Origin: an uncultured bacterium
Lineage (GTDB): Bacteria; Bipolaricaulota; Bipolaricaulia; UBA7950; UBA9294
DNA length: 64,000 nt
NCBI GenBank assembly: GCA_903857865.1
Contig: CAIOGO010000017.1
Span: forward strand, 32,302 to 96,301
Reading direction: 5' to 3'
Positions 41,071 to 51,158 of this stretch are shown here, in pieces. The notes under the pieces were generated by a model, which worked only from the letters and a program-made list of their open reading frames with translations, was not told the DNA's origin and searched no databases. How positions within the stretch are numbered: the stretch's first letter is position 1; each line of letters starts with the position of its first letter. Position numbers and translations under genes: made by a program.

Positions 41071-43121
41071 CGCGACGGAGTACAGGCGCGGCGGAGCGCC
41101 GGTCGATGTTCGATCGGGCCCTCGTGATCCAGGCTGTGCGGGGCTCGTTTCGAAAGTTGGATCCGCGACAGCTTCTGCGCAGCCCCGTCATGCTGGTCAC
41201 CGAGGCCGGGGCGGCACTCACGACGATCTTGACCGTCGTCTCAATCGTCCAAGCACGACCTTTCTCGTTCGAGCTGCAAGTGAGCCTGTGGCTCTGGTTC
41301 ACCGTCTTGTTTGCGAACTTCGCTGAGGCGCTGGCCGAGGCGCAGGGTTCGGCGCGCGCCGAGTCCCTGAGGCGATCGCGCAAGGACCTCGCCGCGCGGC
41401 GACAACTCGCCGACGGCCGGACAGAGCAAGTATCGGCCGCCACATTGCGAAAAGGCGACGCCGTCGTGGTTGGCGATGGAGAAACTATCCCCGGCGACGG
41501 AGAGATCGTCGAGGGGACGGCTCTCGTGGACGAGTCGGCGATCACCGGCGAGTCAGCGCCCGTCGTGCGCGAGGCGGGCGGCGACCGTAGCGGAGTGACG
41601 GGAGGCTCGCGGGTTCTCTCCGGCCAAATCAAGGTGCGGATCACCGCCAACCCTGGCGAAACCTTCCTCGACCACATGATCGCCATGGTCGAGGGAGCCC
41701 GTCGACAGATGACGCCGAACGAGATTGCGCTTCAGATCCTGCTTGTGGGACTGACCGTGCTATTCGTCGTGGTCGTCTTGAGCGTCCCGGCGATGGCACA
41801 CTACATGGGAGTGGCGACCACCGTTCCCGTCCTTGTATCGCTTCTCGTGTGCCTCATGCCGACGACGATCGGCGGGCTTCTCCCCGCGATTGGCATAGCC
41901 GGGATGGATCGGCTCGTGCAGCGTAACGTCATCGCGCTGAGCGGCCGGGCGGTCGAGGCTTCGGGCGACGTGGACATCGTCGTGCTTGACAAGACAGGGA
42001 CGATCACGCTCGGAAACCGTATGGCGACCGAACTCCTGCCTGCCCCCGGCGTCTCCCGTGAGGAGCTGATCGACGCCGCCCTGTTGTCCTCGCTTCCCGA
42101 CGAGACCCCGGAAGGTCGAAGCATCGTTGTCCTCTGCAAGAATGAGCTCGGCATCAGGGGCGGAGACATCCGTGCTCCCGGCGACGCTGTCTTCATTCCG
42201 TTCTCCGCGATGACGCGAATGAGCGGAGTGGATGTCGGCATGCGACGGATACGCAAGGGAGCCATCGACGCCATGGAGGGACTCGTTCGCCTGTTGGGCG
42301 GCTACTTCCCCGAGCCGGTAAAGGCGCAAGTTGAGGCCGTCGCGCGCAACGGCGACACGCCGATGGTGGTGACCGACGGTTCGCGCGTGCTCGGCGTCGT
42401 CCGCCTGAAGGACGTCCTTAAGCAGGGAATCAAGGCTCGACTTGCGGAACTTCGACACATGGGCATTCGCTCCGTCATGATCACCGGCGACAACCCGCTT
42501 ACCGCCGCCTCGATTGCCGCTGAAGCGGGGCTCGACGACTTCATCGCCCAAGCGAAGCCGGACGCCAAACTCAGCCTCATTCGCAAGTACCAAAGTGACG
42601 GCCACTTGGTGGCTATGATCGGCGATGGAACGAACGACGCCCCCGCGCTCGCGCAGGCAGATGTTGCGGTGGCAATGAACGCCGGGACCCAGGCGGCGCG
42701 TGAGGCGGCGAACATGATCGACCTCGACTCGAACCCCACGAAGCTTCTCGACATCGTGGAAGTGGGGAAGGAAATCCTCATCACGCGCGGGGCACTGACG
42801 ACGTTCAGCGTGGCCAACGACATGGCGAAGTACTTCGCTATTGTTCCCGCGATCTTCGCGGCGGCCTACCCGGAGCTCGGAGTGCTGAACGTCATGCGGC
42901 TCTCGACGCCTGCAAGCGCCATCCTTGCTGCCGTGGTCTTCAATGCGCTCATCATCCCGGCGCTGATTCCGCTCGCGCTCCGCGGCGTACGCTTCCGGGC
43001 ACGCTCGGCCTCGGCCGTCTTGCGCTGGAACCTCCTCGTCTACGGAATGGGAGGACTCCTCCTCCCGTTCCTCGGCATCAAGTTGTTGGACATGTTCCTC
43101 GTCGCGTTGCGCCTCGTGTGA
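41067..43121 (+). CDS. kdpB: Potassium-transporting ATPase, ATP-binding subunit KdpB
   Basis: A 684-residue P-type ATPase. The phosphorylation motif [11 protein letters not shown], the actuator TGES in [12 protein letters not shown], and the hinge [15 protein letters not shown] are all present. It energises K+ uptake through KdpA. The start overlaps kdpA by four bases, and kdpC follows ten bases after its stop. Confidence 0.97.
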   Translation: MTRRSTGAAERRSMFDRALVIQAVRGSFRKLDPRQLLRSPVMLVTEAGAALTTILTVVSIVQARPFSFELQVSLWLWFTVLFANFAEALAEAQGSARAESLRRSRKDLAARRQLADGRTEQVSAATLRKGDAVVVGDGETIPGDGEIVEGTALVDESAITGESAPVVREAGGDRSGVTGGSRVLSGQIKVRITANPGETFLDHMIAMVEGARRQMTPNEIALQILLVGLTVLFVVVVLSVPAMAHYMGVATTVPVLVSLLVCLMPTTIGGLLPAIGIAGMDRLVQRNVIALSGRAVEASGDVDIVVLDKTGTITLGNRMATELLPAPGVSREELIDAALLSSLPDETPEGRSIVVLCKNELGIRGGDIRAPGDAVFIPFSAMTRMSGVDVGMRRIRKGAIDAMEGLVRLLGGYFPEPVKAQVEAVARNGDTPMVVTDGSRVLGVVRLKDVLKQGIKARLAELRHMGIRSVMITGDNPLTAASIAAEAGLDDFIAQAKPDAKLSLIRKYQSDGHLVAMIGDGTNDAPALAQADVAVAMNAGTQAAREAANMIDLDSNPTKLLDIVEVGKEILITRGALTTFSVANDMAKYFAIVPAIFAAAYPELGVLNVMRLSTPASAILAAVVFNALIIPALIPLALRGVRFRARSASAVLRWNLLVYGMGGLLLPFLGIKLLDMFLVALRLV

Positions 43122-43131
43122 GGGGAGGACT

Positions 43132-43695
43132 ATGAAAGAGATTCGGACTGCGTTTCTCGTCATCCTCGTCTTCTCCCTTCTGCTCGGTGTCGTCTATCCC
43201 CTCCTTTTGACGGGCATCGGGCAGCTCGTCTTCCCTTGGCGCGCGAACGGAAGCCTGGTGTCGGTCGGCGGACGCGTCGTCGGATCGGAACTGCTCGGGC
43301 AGTCGTTCTCATCCGCGCGCTACTTCCACGGGCGACCTTCGCCATCGGACTACGATGCGATGGCGTCGGGCGCGTCAAATCTCGGTCCCTCGAATCGCGC
43401 CCTCCTCCTGGTGGTGCAAGAGAGGGTGGACCGAATCCGTTCTAAGAACGGTCTCCCGTCCGGGACGCCGATTCCTGCAGATCTCGTCCTGTCATCCGCG
43501 AGCGGCCTCGATCCGGAGATCAGTATCGAGAGCGCGTTGCTGCAGGTCGACCGAGTCGCCACCGCGCGCGGGCTGGATGTCGCCGTCGTCCGCAGCCTGG
43601 TGGAGAGAATGGTGGTCGGCCCTTTCCTCGCTGCGTTCGGCGACCGCCGCGTGAACGTGCTCCGGCTCAATCTTGCCTTGGATGGGTTGACCTGA
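43132..43695 (+). CDS. kdpC: Potassium-transporting ATPase subunit KdpC
   Basis: A 187-residue subunit with one N-terminal membrane helix (about 9-30) and an outside domain. YFHGRPSPSDYDAMASGASNLGP and LTSASGLDPEISIESALLQ-type sequence are typical of the family. It stabilises the KdpAB complex. A GGGGAGG site precedes the ATG. Confidence 0.95.
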   Translation: MKEIRTAFLVILVFSLLLGVVYPLLLTGIGQLVFPWRANGSLVSVGGRVVGSELLGQSFSSARYFHGRPSPSDYDAMASGASNLGPSNRALLLVVQERVDRIRSKNGLPSGTPIPADLVLSSASGLDPEISIESALLQVDRVATARGLDVAVVRSLVERMVVGPFLAAFGDRRVNVLRLNLALDGLT

Positions 43696-43757
43696 GATGC
43701 TGTCGCGGCGCGCCTTACGCGCGGACAGGGTGGGGCAGGCCGTAGGCGAGGGAGACC

Positions 43758-45776
43758 ATGCAGCGTGATGAGGGGGAGAGCGGGCGACCTGATCCCGATG
43801 CCCTCTTGCGAGAGGTCGAGAAGGCGGAGTCGCTCCAGGGCAAGCTGAAAGTCTTCTTGGGCTACTCCCCCGGCGTCGGCAAGACGTACTCCATGCTCAT
43901 GGAGGCCCGCATCCGACGGCGGCGCGGCGACGACATCGTCGTGGGAGTCGTAGAGACCCACGGGCGTGCAGAGACCGCCCTCCTGGTCGAAGGCTTTGAA
44001 GTCATTCCTCGCTTGACCGGCGACTACAAAGGGATTGCTCTCGACGAGATGGACCTCGACGCGATCCTCGCCCGCAAGCCCGACGTCGTCCTTGTCGACG
44101 AACTCCCCCACTCGAACGCCCCATGGTGCAGGCACCCAAAGCGTTACCAAGATGTCGTGGAGCTTCTCAAGGCGGGAATCGACGTCTACACCACGCTGAA
44201 CGTCCAGCACCTCGAGAGCCAGAACGATGTCATCACCCGCATCACGGGCGTGCGCATGAAGGAGACACTGCCCGACTGGATCATCGACGAGGCCGAAGAG
44301 ATCCAGATCATCGACGTTCCCCTCGAGACGCTGTTCGAGCGGCTGCGGGAGGGGAAGGTCTACATCCCCGAAGAAGCGCAGCGCGCCGTGGAAGCATTCT
44401 TCCAGCGAGGGCATCTCGTCGCGCTGCGGGAGATCGCGCTCAACATCGTGGCCCGGAAGATGGACACGGAGCTTCTGAACTATCGGCGCGCACGAGCCAT
44501 CAGCGTGCCATGGCCGGCCGCCGAGAAACTCATGGTCTGCCTGGGTGCAACAACCAGCGCCCCTGAGATCGTTCGCAAGGCGTACCGCATGGCCAGAGAC
44601 CGCAACGCCGAATGGTACGCCGTGCACGTCTCCGTGCCGGTCCTGGGGCCGCAGTCGGCGTCCCGTCAAGCGTACCTGGCCGAAGCCCTGAACCTGGCCG
44701 AGAGGTTCGGCGCGCGAACGATCACTCTCTCCGGACCGGATGTGGTTCCCACGCTGCTGCAGTTCGCCCGCGAAAACAACGTCAGCCAGATTGTGGTCGG
44801 AAGACCTCGCCAAACGACGCTTCTCGGAACACTTCGTGGGTATCCGGTCTACTGGCTTCTGCGGAAGCAAAGCGAGTTCGATCTCGTGCTGATTGCGCCG
44901 ACTGTCGCCAAACAACGAGCCGGGCCACCGATCCAGCGGCGTCGCAAGAACGTGCGTGGCTACGTCACGGCTCCGTTCGTTCTGGGCGTGGCAAGCGGCC
45001 TGAACCTTCTCATCGAGCCGTACGCCAACCCGACTTCTCTCTATGCGATCTATCTTCTCTCGACGCTCGTGATCGCCCTGTCCTTCGGACTGGGTCCGTC
45101 AATCTGGACCGCGGTCCTCAGCTTCCTGGCGTTCGACTTTCTGTTCATCGAGCCGAAGTACGCTCTGGCCATCAAGCATGCGAGTGACCTCGTGGGGGCT
45201 GTCGTCTTCCTGGTCACGTCGATCGTCGTAGGCCAGCTGATCCAAGTCTCGCGACGCCAGTCGTCGGCCCTTCGCATGCGCGCAAACCGCAGTTCGCTGC
45301 TCGAGGACATGGCGAAAGACTTGCTCTCCGTCGCGCTTCCTGGGAACGGCGCACGAACGCCGGGTCGGCAGGCTCTGGACGAGCGGGAGGCGGCGCTCGA
45401 CGAAATCGCGCGCACGACGATTCGCTACATCGCCCAGGCCGCCCCGAACCCGGTCATTCTCCTCTTTGGTGCCGCCGGGGGACGCCTCGAGCTCTGGGCG
45501 CAAACCGACGAAAGCATGAATCTGACCGTCAAAGAGATGGCCGTTGCAGAGTGGGCGCTCGGGCATGGCGAAGAGGCCGGTGCGGGCACCGAGACCCTGG
45601 CGAGCACCGAGTTCTTCTTCGTGCCGATGATGCTTGAGGAGCGGTCCCTCGGCGTCATCGGACTCAAGGGAAGCGCCGACGCGCTGCTCCCCGAGCAGCG
45701 GCGCCTGCTCAGGGCTATCGCCAACCTCGCAGCACTGTCGGCGATTCGGTGGGTTGGCAAGGACGCTTCGGAGTAG
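43758..45776 (+). CDS. kdpD: KdpD sensor protein lacking the histidine kinase domain
   Basis: A 672-residue protein with the input half of KdpD only. Domains in order are the KdpD domain with Walker A GYSPGVGKT (residues 35-43) and DELPHSNAP, a universal stress domain (about 255-385), four membrane helices (DUF4118, about 395-500) and a GAF-like domain to the end. The H-box and ATP-binding kinase domains found after this point in E. coli KdpD (894 residues) are absent, and no kdpE follows. The gene therefore cannot act as a classical kinase. It may sense c-di-AMP or K+ and regulate the pump directly. Confidence 0.92.
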   Translation: MQRDEGESGRPDPDALLREVEKAESLQGKLKVFLGYSPGVGKTYSMLMEARIRRRRGDDIVVGVVETHGRAETALLVEGFEVIPRLTGDYKGIALDEMDLDAILARKPDVVLVDELPHSNAPWCRHPKRYQDVVELLKAGIDVYTTLNVQHLESQNDVITRITGVRMKETLPDWIIDEAEEIQIIDVPLETLFERLREGKVYIPEEAQRAVEAFFQRGHLVALREIALNIVARKMDTELLNYRRARAISVPWPAAEKLMVCLGATTSAPEIVRKAYRMARDRNAEWYAVHVSVPVLGPQSASRQAYLAEALNLAERFGARTITLSGPDVVPTLLQFARENNVSQIVVGRPRQTTLLGTLRGYPVYWLLRKQSEFDLVLIAPTVAKQRAGPPIQRRRKNVRGYVTAPFVLGVASGLNLLIEPYANPTSLYAIYLLSTLVIALSFGLGPSIWTAVLSFLAFDFLFIEPKYALAIKHASDLVGAVVFLVTSIVVGQLIQVSRRQSSALRMRANRSSLLEDMAKDLLSVALPGNGARTPGRQALDEREAALDEIARTTIRYIAQAAPNPVILLFGAAGGRLELWAQTDESMNLTVKEMAVAEWALGHGEEAGAGTETLASTEFFFVPMMLEERSLGVIGLKGSADALLPEQRRLLRAIANLAALSAIRWVGKDASE

Positions 45777-45877
45777 CAGGACCGGCATACCGTTTGGGTT
45801 GTCCGTACCCGGCCTCGCCGATGGGCGCTCGCGGGACGTCCTCGCCACGGCAAGAATTCCGCCTCGAGGAGGGTCCC

Positions 45878-46153
45878 ATGCTCAAGGTTGCCCTGTCGAC
45901 GTTCGCCCTCGTCTTTCTCGCCGAGCTTGGAGACAAGACTCAGCTTGCCGTGTTCACGCTCGCCGCGGAGACCACGACCCCGTGGAGCGTGTTGATCGGA
46001 GCCAGCGCAGCCCTTCTCTTCTCGACGGTTCTCGCTGTGCTCCTTGCTGTCGCCGTCCGCCACATGATTTTCGAAGCGTGGACGAAGTGGATCCGTGTCG
46101 CGGCAGGCGGGCTCTTCATCCTCGTTGGGATCTGGACGATCTGGCTGGCTTAG
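45878..46153 (+). CDS. Half-size GDT1/TMEM165 (UPF0016) family protein
   Basis: A 91-residue protein with three membrane helices and one copy of the family motif E-x-G-D-K/R-T/S (ELGDKTQLAV). Full-size members have two such repeats and export manganese or calcium. A half-size protein would need to pair with itself. GAGGAGGG precedes the ATG at 45878; longer in-frame starts lack a site. Confidence 0.8.
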   Translation: MLKVALSTFALVFLAELGDKTQLAVFTLAAETTTPWSVLIGASAALLFSTVLAVLLAVAVRHMIFEAWTKWIRVAAGGLFILVGIWTIWLA

Positions 46154-46399
46154 CCAGCCTTGCCTACAGAAGGTGGGGCACGCCCGTTTCGTGGGCCATC
46201 GAGGCGGTACGTCCAAATTCCTCTCTTGCTCTGGTCTGATGCGCGTCTGTCGTCGAAGGGGTTCTCAGCAGCTTGTGCCTGACTATAATGTCCCATCCCG
46301 CGGGACGCGGGTGAGGCCGCATCACGGCTCAGGATCGACCGATCCTGGAAACGGGCAGGGTCTCTTGTCCTGTGAGGCACGACACAAGGGGGAGATGAG

Positions 46400-47611
46400 A
46401 TGTTCGACACGGGCAGCACGGCGTTCATGCTGGTTGCGACGAGCCTTGTCATGTTGATGACCCCGGGGCTCGCGTTCTTCTACGGGGGGCTGGTCGGGAG
46501 GAAGAACGTCCTGACCATCATGACGCAGAGCTTCTTCTCGATGGGCTGGACCACCCTCATCTGGGTCGCCGTCGGATATTCGCTCTGCTTCAGCGGGGAT
46601 GTGGGTGGCATCACCGGAGACCTAAGGCATGCTTTCCTGACCGGCATCACGGCGGCTACGCCCTCGCCGCTCAACCCGGGGATCCCGCTCTTCGTCTTCA
46701 TCGCCTACCAGATGATGTTCGCCATCATCACTCCCGCTCTCATCACGGGCGCCTTCGCCAACCGCGTGAACTTCAAGGCGTACATCCTCTTCCTCACGTT
46801 CTGGCTCCTCTGCGTCTACTTCCCCCTGACGCACATGATTTGGGGCGGCGGCATGTTGCAGCAGTGGGGAGTCCTCGACTTCGCTGGCGGGATGGTCGTC
46901 CACGCCAGCGCGGGTTTTGGAGCGCTGGCCTCAGTTCTGTTCATTGGTCGACGGAGGGTCGGGGATCGTGGGCCGCACAGCATCCCGCTCGTCGCTCTGG
47001 GGACAGGGCTACTCTGGTTCGGGTGGTACGGGTTCAACGCCGGGAGCGAGTTCGCTGCGGACAAGATCACGGCGCTTGCTTTCCTCAACACCGACATCGC
47101 GGCCTCCATTGCCGCAGTGACGTGGATCACCATTGCCTGGGTCGTGGAGAAGAAGCCGAAGTTCGTCGGCCTCCTCACGGGATCCGTCGCTGGACTTGCG
47201 ACCATCACGCCCTGTGCCGGGTACGTGACGCCTCAGATCGCCGTCCTCATCGGCGCCATCGCCGCCAGCCTCTGCTACGTTGCTGTGTACCTGAAGAACA
47301 GGCTGCATCTGGATGACGCCCTTGACGTATTCGGCGTCCACGGAGTCGGCGGCGTCGTAGGATGCCTGTGCCTGGGGCTCTTCGCGAGCCTCGGAGTCAA
47401 TCCCGCTGGCGTCAACGGTCTGATTCACAGCGGGAACGCCACGTTCTTCCTGAAACAGCTCTCGGCGACCGCCGGCGTGGCCGTCTATGCCTTCCTCTTC
47501 AGTTACGCCATGCTCTGGCTGATCAATCGGGTCACCCCGGTCCGCGTGAGCGAGGAGGTTGAGAACGGCGGTCTGGATGCGGACCTTCACGGAGAGGAGG
47601 CGTACATCTGA
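46400..47611 (+). CDS. amtB: Ammonium transporter
   Basis: A 403-residue Amt/Mep/Rh transporter with 11 helices. The twin histidines are in VVHASAGF and FGVHGVGG, and the phenylalanine gate is in QMMFAIITPALITGAFANR. No signal peptide extension is obvious. AAGGGGGAGATGAG precedes the ATG. No glnK gene is adjacent. A TATAAT word at 46284-46289 may be its -10 box, without a clear -35; the rest of 46154-46399 shows only a small inverted repeat (CAGGATCG/CGATCCTG). Confidence 0.95.
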   Translation: MFDTGSTAFMLVATSLVMLMTPGLAFFYGGLVGRKNVLTIMTQSFFSMGWTTLIWVAVGYSLCFSGDVGGITGDLRHAFLTGITAATPSPLNPGIPLFVFIAYQMMFAIITPALITGAFANRVNFKAYILFLTFWLLCVYFPLTHMIWGGGMLQQWGVLDFAGGMVVHASAGFGALASVLFIGRRRVGDRGPHSIPLVALGTGLLWFGWYGFNAGSEFAADKITALAFLNTDIAASIAAVTWITIAWVVEKKPKFVGLLTGSVAGLATITPCAGYVTPQIAVLIGAIAASLCYVAVYLKNRLHLDDALDVFGVHGVGGVVGCLCLGLFASLGVNPAGVNGLIHSGNATFFLKQLSATAGVAVYAFLFSYAMLWLINRVTPVRVSEEVENGGLDADLHGEEAYI

Positions 47612-47694
47612 GAGCGAACGCACGGTAGGGCAGATCTATCGAGGGATGGATCTGGGCAGCACGTCGGCAGAGTCTTCGGACGGGATGCCTTGAC

Positions 47695-47728
47695 GCGGGC
47701 GCGCTGGATTGCGCGCCCGCCTGCTTTT
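47695..47728 (+). terminator. Rho-independent terminator of amtB
   Basis: GCGGGCGCGC and GCGCGCCCGC form a perfect 10-bp stem with a six-base loop, followed after four bases by TTTT. Confidence 0.8.
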
Positions 47729-47746
47729 CGCTAGTGTTCCGGCGTT

Positions 47747-49081
47747 ATGGAATCCGTACGGATTGTGCCCGTCGTCGTCGCGTCGGTCATCTTCCTCGTC
47801 ACCTATGTCGGCATTCTCTCAGAGAAGATCCACCGCTCGATCGTCAGCATCGTTGGTGCGGCGGTCATGGTGGCGGCCGGAACGTGGCTCGGCTTCTACA
47901 GCGACACTGCGGCCTTCGGCTGGATCGACTTCAACACGATCGCGCTTCTCTTCGGGATGATGATCCTCGTCGGCATCATCCAGTCGACGGGCCTGTTCGC
48001 GTACCTGGCGGTTGGTGTGGCGCGGCTGACGCGAGGGAACCCGATCCTTCTCGTCTTCACTCTCGGCATTCTCACCGCTCTCCTCTCGTCGATGCTCGAC
48101 AACGTCACGACGATCATCGTCGTCGCGCCGGTGACGATCTCGATCGCCGGGCTTGTCGGCGTGAGCCCGATTCCGCTTCTCATGAGTGAGGTCTTGCTTT
48201 CGAACATCGGCGGCGTGGCAACCCTGGTCGGCGATCCTCCGAACATCCTCATCGCGTCGGCGGCCAAGTTCTCGTTCAACGACATGCTTGTTCATCTGGC
48301 GCCGATCGCGCTGGTCGCTGCCGTCGTCACGCAGCTTGTCCTCCTCTTCTTCTTCCGGCGCGAGCTGCGCGGAGGAGGCAGGGCGCAGGACGCCGGGCGC
48401 AGCGGCAGCTGGACGCCGGGCGTCCTCGAAACGTTGGACGCCAGGGCCAGTCTCGTTCACCCGCGCCAAGCGATACAGGTCACGATCGTCTTTGTCGGCA
48501 CCGTCGTCCTCTACCTTCTCCACAGCCAACTGGGCATCGGCCCGGGGTTGGTGGCGCTGATCGGCGCGTCGGTTGCCCTCCTATGGGTGCGGCCGTCGAT
48601 CGACGAGGTGGTGAAGAGCGTCGAGTGGGATGTCCTCGTCTTCTTCATCGGGCTGTTCGTCATCGTCGGCGGGCTGAGCGCTGCGGGCGTCCTCGACTTC
48701 GCCGCGCGCGCGATCGCCGCGCTCACGGCGCAAGGCGCCCTCGTGGCCGGCGTCGTCCTCCTCTGGGGGAGCGCCTTGCTTTCGGGCGTCGTCGGCAGCA
48801 TTCCGATCACGATGGTCATGATCCCCGTCCTGCTCGCGTTCGGCGCCCAAGGCGGCGCGATCGGCCCCCTGTGGTGGGCGCTGGCGATCGGCGCCGGATT
48901 CGGCGGCAACCTGACGCCCATCGGCTCCGCCGCCGGCGTGCTCATGCTCTCCCTCGGACGCCGATGGGGCACGCCGATCACCGTGCGCCGCTGGTTCGAG
49001 AGCGCGCTTCCGGCGACGCTCGTGAGCTGCGTCGTCGGTACGCTCGGCCTGATCGTCATTGTCCTCTTGCGCCTCTGGTAG
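47747..49081 (+). CDS. ArsB/NhaD-type ion transporter family protein
   Basis: A 444-residue protein with about eleven membrane helices of the IT superfamily (ArsB/NhaD/CitM). SSMLDNVTTIIVVAPVTI and GGVATLVGDPPNILIA form the first conserved half; GFGGNLTPIGSAAGVLM the second. NhaD-type members exchange Na+ for H+; others move arsenite or anions, so the substrate is open. The ATG lies only 19 bases after the amtB terminator and has no clear ribosome-binding site. Confidence 0.85.
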   Translation: MESVRIVPVVVASVIFLVTYVGILSEKIHRSIVSIVGAAVMVAAGTWLGFYSDTAAFGWIDFNTIALLFGMMILVGIIQSTGLFAYLAVGVARLTRGNPILLVFTLGILTALLSSMLDNVTTIIVVAPVTISIAGLVGVSPIPLLMSEVLLSNIGGVATLVGDPPNILIASAAKFSFNDMLVHLAPIALVAAVVTQLVLLFFFRRELRGGGRAQDAGRSGSWTPGVLETLDARASLVHPRQAIQVTIVFVGTVVLYLLHSQLGIGPGLVALIGASVALLWVRPSIDEVVKSVEWDVLVFFIGLFVIVGGLSAAGVLDFAARAIAALTAQGALVAGVVLLWGSALLSGVVGSIPITMVMIPVLLAFGAQGGAIGPLWWALAIGAGFGGNLTPIGSAAGVLMLSLGRRWGTPITVRRWFESALPATLVSCVVGTLGLIVIVLLRLW

Positions 49082-49082
49082 G

Positions 49083-49157
49083 GACCCGCAGGGTCGAGAC
49101 CCCCAGGGGCGAGACCCCCAGGGGCGAGACCCTCAGGGTCCAAGCTCTCAGAGCCCC
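49083..49157. repeat. Tandem 15-bp palindromic repeats
   Basis: Four to five units follow the transporter stop codon directly: GACCCGCAGGGTCGA, GACCCCCAGGGGCGA twice, GACCCTCAGGGTCCA and a degenerate AGCTCTCAGAGCC. Each unit is a small inverted repeat, and arm changes are mostly compensated. The array may fold as a row of hairpins and end transcription. The rest up to 49363 holds no gene. Confidence 0.75.
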
Positions 49158-49363
49158 GCGCCCTCATGGCTTTCCGTTCCTTTTGGAACCCATCCTGACG
49201 TACGAGATGTGCGCGTATCGCTGATGTCTTCGTCGATCCGCCCTCTTGGCCCATCGCTTCCCTCGTTGCTGTGCGACAAAGGAGCGTGAGCCGAGCGCCG
49301 TGATCTCTGCGCGTTCGTTGAGCGTGTCCAAGTGACGGGCTCAAACGAAGGGAGGGGAGTCCA

Positions 49364-49963
49364 GTGAATCGAGACGCATTGCGGGCAAATGCCCACAACG
49401 GCTGCATCCAGCCGGTGCGCGGGTCGTACGGAGCGATTCGCATCGCCTCGCGGCGAAGGCGCCATCCCGCCGTCCGCCCGTGGAGTCTCCTCATCGTCCT
49501 TCTTCTCGTCGGCGCCGGCGTGGCCGCCTACTTCTTCCTTGCTGGAGCGCTCTCCCCGCAACCGGCTCTTCGGATCATCTCTCCGACGACCGATGCCGCG
49601 ATTTCCGGTGGCAAGACGACGGTTGCAGTCGAGGTGCGCAACGCAGAGCTGGGCGCCGCCGCGCGAGGAAAGAACTTCCACCTTCACTACTACCTCGACG
49701 CCACGATTCCCACCGCGCACGACGGGTCGGCGATCCCCGTGACCGGCGCCTGGGCGAGCAGTGCGAAGACGACGCACGAGTGGAGCATCGGGAGCGTCGG
49801 CTTGCACGTTCTCGCCGTTCAGCTCGTGACCCAGGACGATCGACCGCTCAACCCGCCCGTGGTCGCGGCCGTCGTCGTGCAGGTTCCGAAGGCGCCCTCG
49901 ACGACTCCCTCGCCAAGCACTCCGTCGAAAGCGCCCCCCGCGAGCTCCGTGGGCGGGTCCTAG
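49364..49963 (+). CDS. Membrane-anchored secreted protein of unknown function
   Basis: A 199-residue protein with a basic N-terminal region, one membrane helix (about 41-62) and an outside beta-rich domain containing NFHLHYYLDATIP. The tail is rich in Pro, Ser and Thr, as in a flexible surface linker. The HLHYYLD pattern recalls small periplasmic DUF4399-like domains, but the match is weak. GTG at 49364 is supported by GGGAGGGGAG upstream. No partner is evident. Confidence 0.6.
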   Translation: MNRDALRANAHNGCIQPVRGSYGAIRIASRRRRHPAVRPWSLLIVLLLVGAGVAAYFFLAGALSPQPALRIISPTTDAAISGGKTTVAVEVRNAELGAAARGKNFHLHYYLDATIPTAHDGSAIPVTGAWASSAKTTHEWSIGSVGLHVLAVQLVTQDDRPLNPPVVAAVVVQVPKAPSTTPSPSTPSKAPPASSVGGS

Positions 49964-50133
49964 GGTGCCTTCCCGGGCTGATCCCAGCTAGGTCCGCCGC
50001 GCGGGGGGAGCTCTTGCCGAAGCAGCGCGGCGCAGCTACTGTAGAGGTAATCCAGGTTCCTGGAGGAGGATCACCCGTGTAGGGTGAGCGTGAGGAGGCC
50101 CGAGAGAGCCTTTTCATTTGCTCTTGGGAGTGC

Positions 50134-50916
50134 TTACTCCTCTGCCTGCATGGCCTCGGCCAGGAATCGAGTTCCGTGCTGCTTCGCAGCCGCCAGACTA
50201 GAGAACTGCCGCTCGCAGACATCAGTGAATCGCGCTAAGGGCTTGCGGCCGATCTCCTCCTGATCTTCGAAGATCCCGAGTGAGCGGAAGGGCAGGCCCC
50301 ACTTCTCGAACTGAAGAAGAGAGATCGTGGCCACCATCATCTTCGCGTCACTCGGCAGGGCGAATACGAACAGCGGGCTCTTCATACCGTTCACGCGACA
50401 GTCCACCGCGTAGTTTCCCTGCGGGTCGTGGCGTGGGTCGTGCCAGTCAAAAGTGCGCCGCTCCTCGGGCACGGTCTCGCTCATGAACGCTCGGAAGTCA
50501 TCCATGAACGTCGAGCGAACCAGCCCACGCCTCAGGAATGTGACATCGCTGATCTTCAGGATGGCCTGCACGAACGAGTAGAGCGAGTTCCCGTACTCTG
50601 CAGCCTCGACGGGAAGAATGAGCTCTCCATCTCGATCCTGAATCCCGAACTGCAACAGTGCGTTTGCGATGACCTTCTGACGGTTGTCTTTGTGGAGATC
50701 CGCTTCGTCGATGGAGTAGGTGAGGTGCATGTACGTGTGCCCTTCGTCGGCGAACACCCAACGCTCCCCTTCGCGGCGCAGGACGATGGAGAGATGATCG
50801 CCATCGTCGAGGACGAAGGGAGAGAGCACGCGGAAGCGGCCGATGCCCTCCTCTCGCAGAGCCACGCTCTCGCTGACCTTCTCCTGGAGATCCCTCTCGA
50901 TGTCCGACGATGCCAC
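50134..50916 (-). CDS. DUF1828/DUF1829 domain protein
   Basis: A 260-residue protein whose N-terminal part ([20 protein letters not shown], then [12 protein letters not shown]) matches DUF1828; the C-terminal part is DUF1829-like. Members are found in phage- and restriction-associated loci, and their function is unknown. It is the last minus-strand gene of the right-hand island and is separated from the protease gene by a 240-base gap. Confidence 0.7.
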   Translation of the reverse strand: MASSDIERDLQEKVSESVALREEGIGRFRVLSPFVLDDGDHLSIVLRREGERWVFADEGHTYMHLTYSIDEADLHKDNRQKVIANALLQFGIQDRDGELILPVEAAEYGNSLYSFVQAILKISDVTFLRRGLVRSTFMDDFRAFMSETVPEERRTFDWHDPRHDPQGNYAVDCRVNGMKSPLFVFALPSDAKMMVATISLLQFEKWGLPFRSLGIFEDQEEIGRKPLARFTDVCERQFSSLAAAKQHGTRFLAEAMQAEE

Positions 50917-51104
50917 GCTACCCCCTCATCCTCGCTAGGGCGGAGTCGCCCCCAATGTCCAGCAACCCGAAATGCCGTTCTAATGCTTGCCGCCACCAAT
51001 GGGCGAGTGTATTGTAGAGTGCCCAGGGACGAAACTCGGCTCCATGCCGTGTGAATCCCCGGTTGAGGCTGGGGGCTCCTATATCCCTGGATGACCGACA
51101 AGAG

Positions 51105-51127
51105 ACGCCGCGCTGAGCGGCGTTTTC
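51105..51127 (+). terminator. Orphan rho-independent terminator
   Basis: ACGCCGC and GCGGCGT form a 7-bp stem with a five-base loop, followed by TTTTCTTCT on the plus strand. No plus-strand gene is seen between 49963 and here, so it may end an unrecognised small RNA. The rest of 50917-51158 shows nothing else. Confidence 0.6.
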
Positions 51128-51158
51128 TTCTGGTAGTACACGCCGCCGCCTTTGTCGG

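Noticed and set aside
41760-43163. 467-codon open frame antisense to kdpB
   Set aside because: Low-complexity, charged shadow frame; kdpB motifs are complete on the plus strand.
49083-49157. CRISPR array
   Set aside because: The 15-bp units are contiguous with no spacers, and no cas genes are present in the window.
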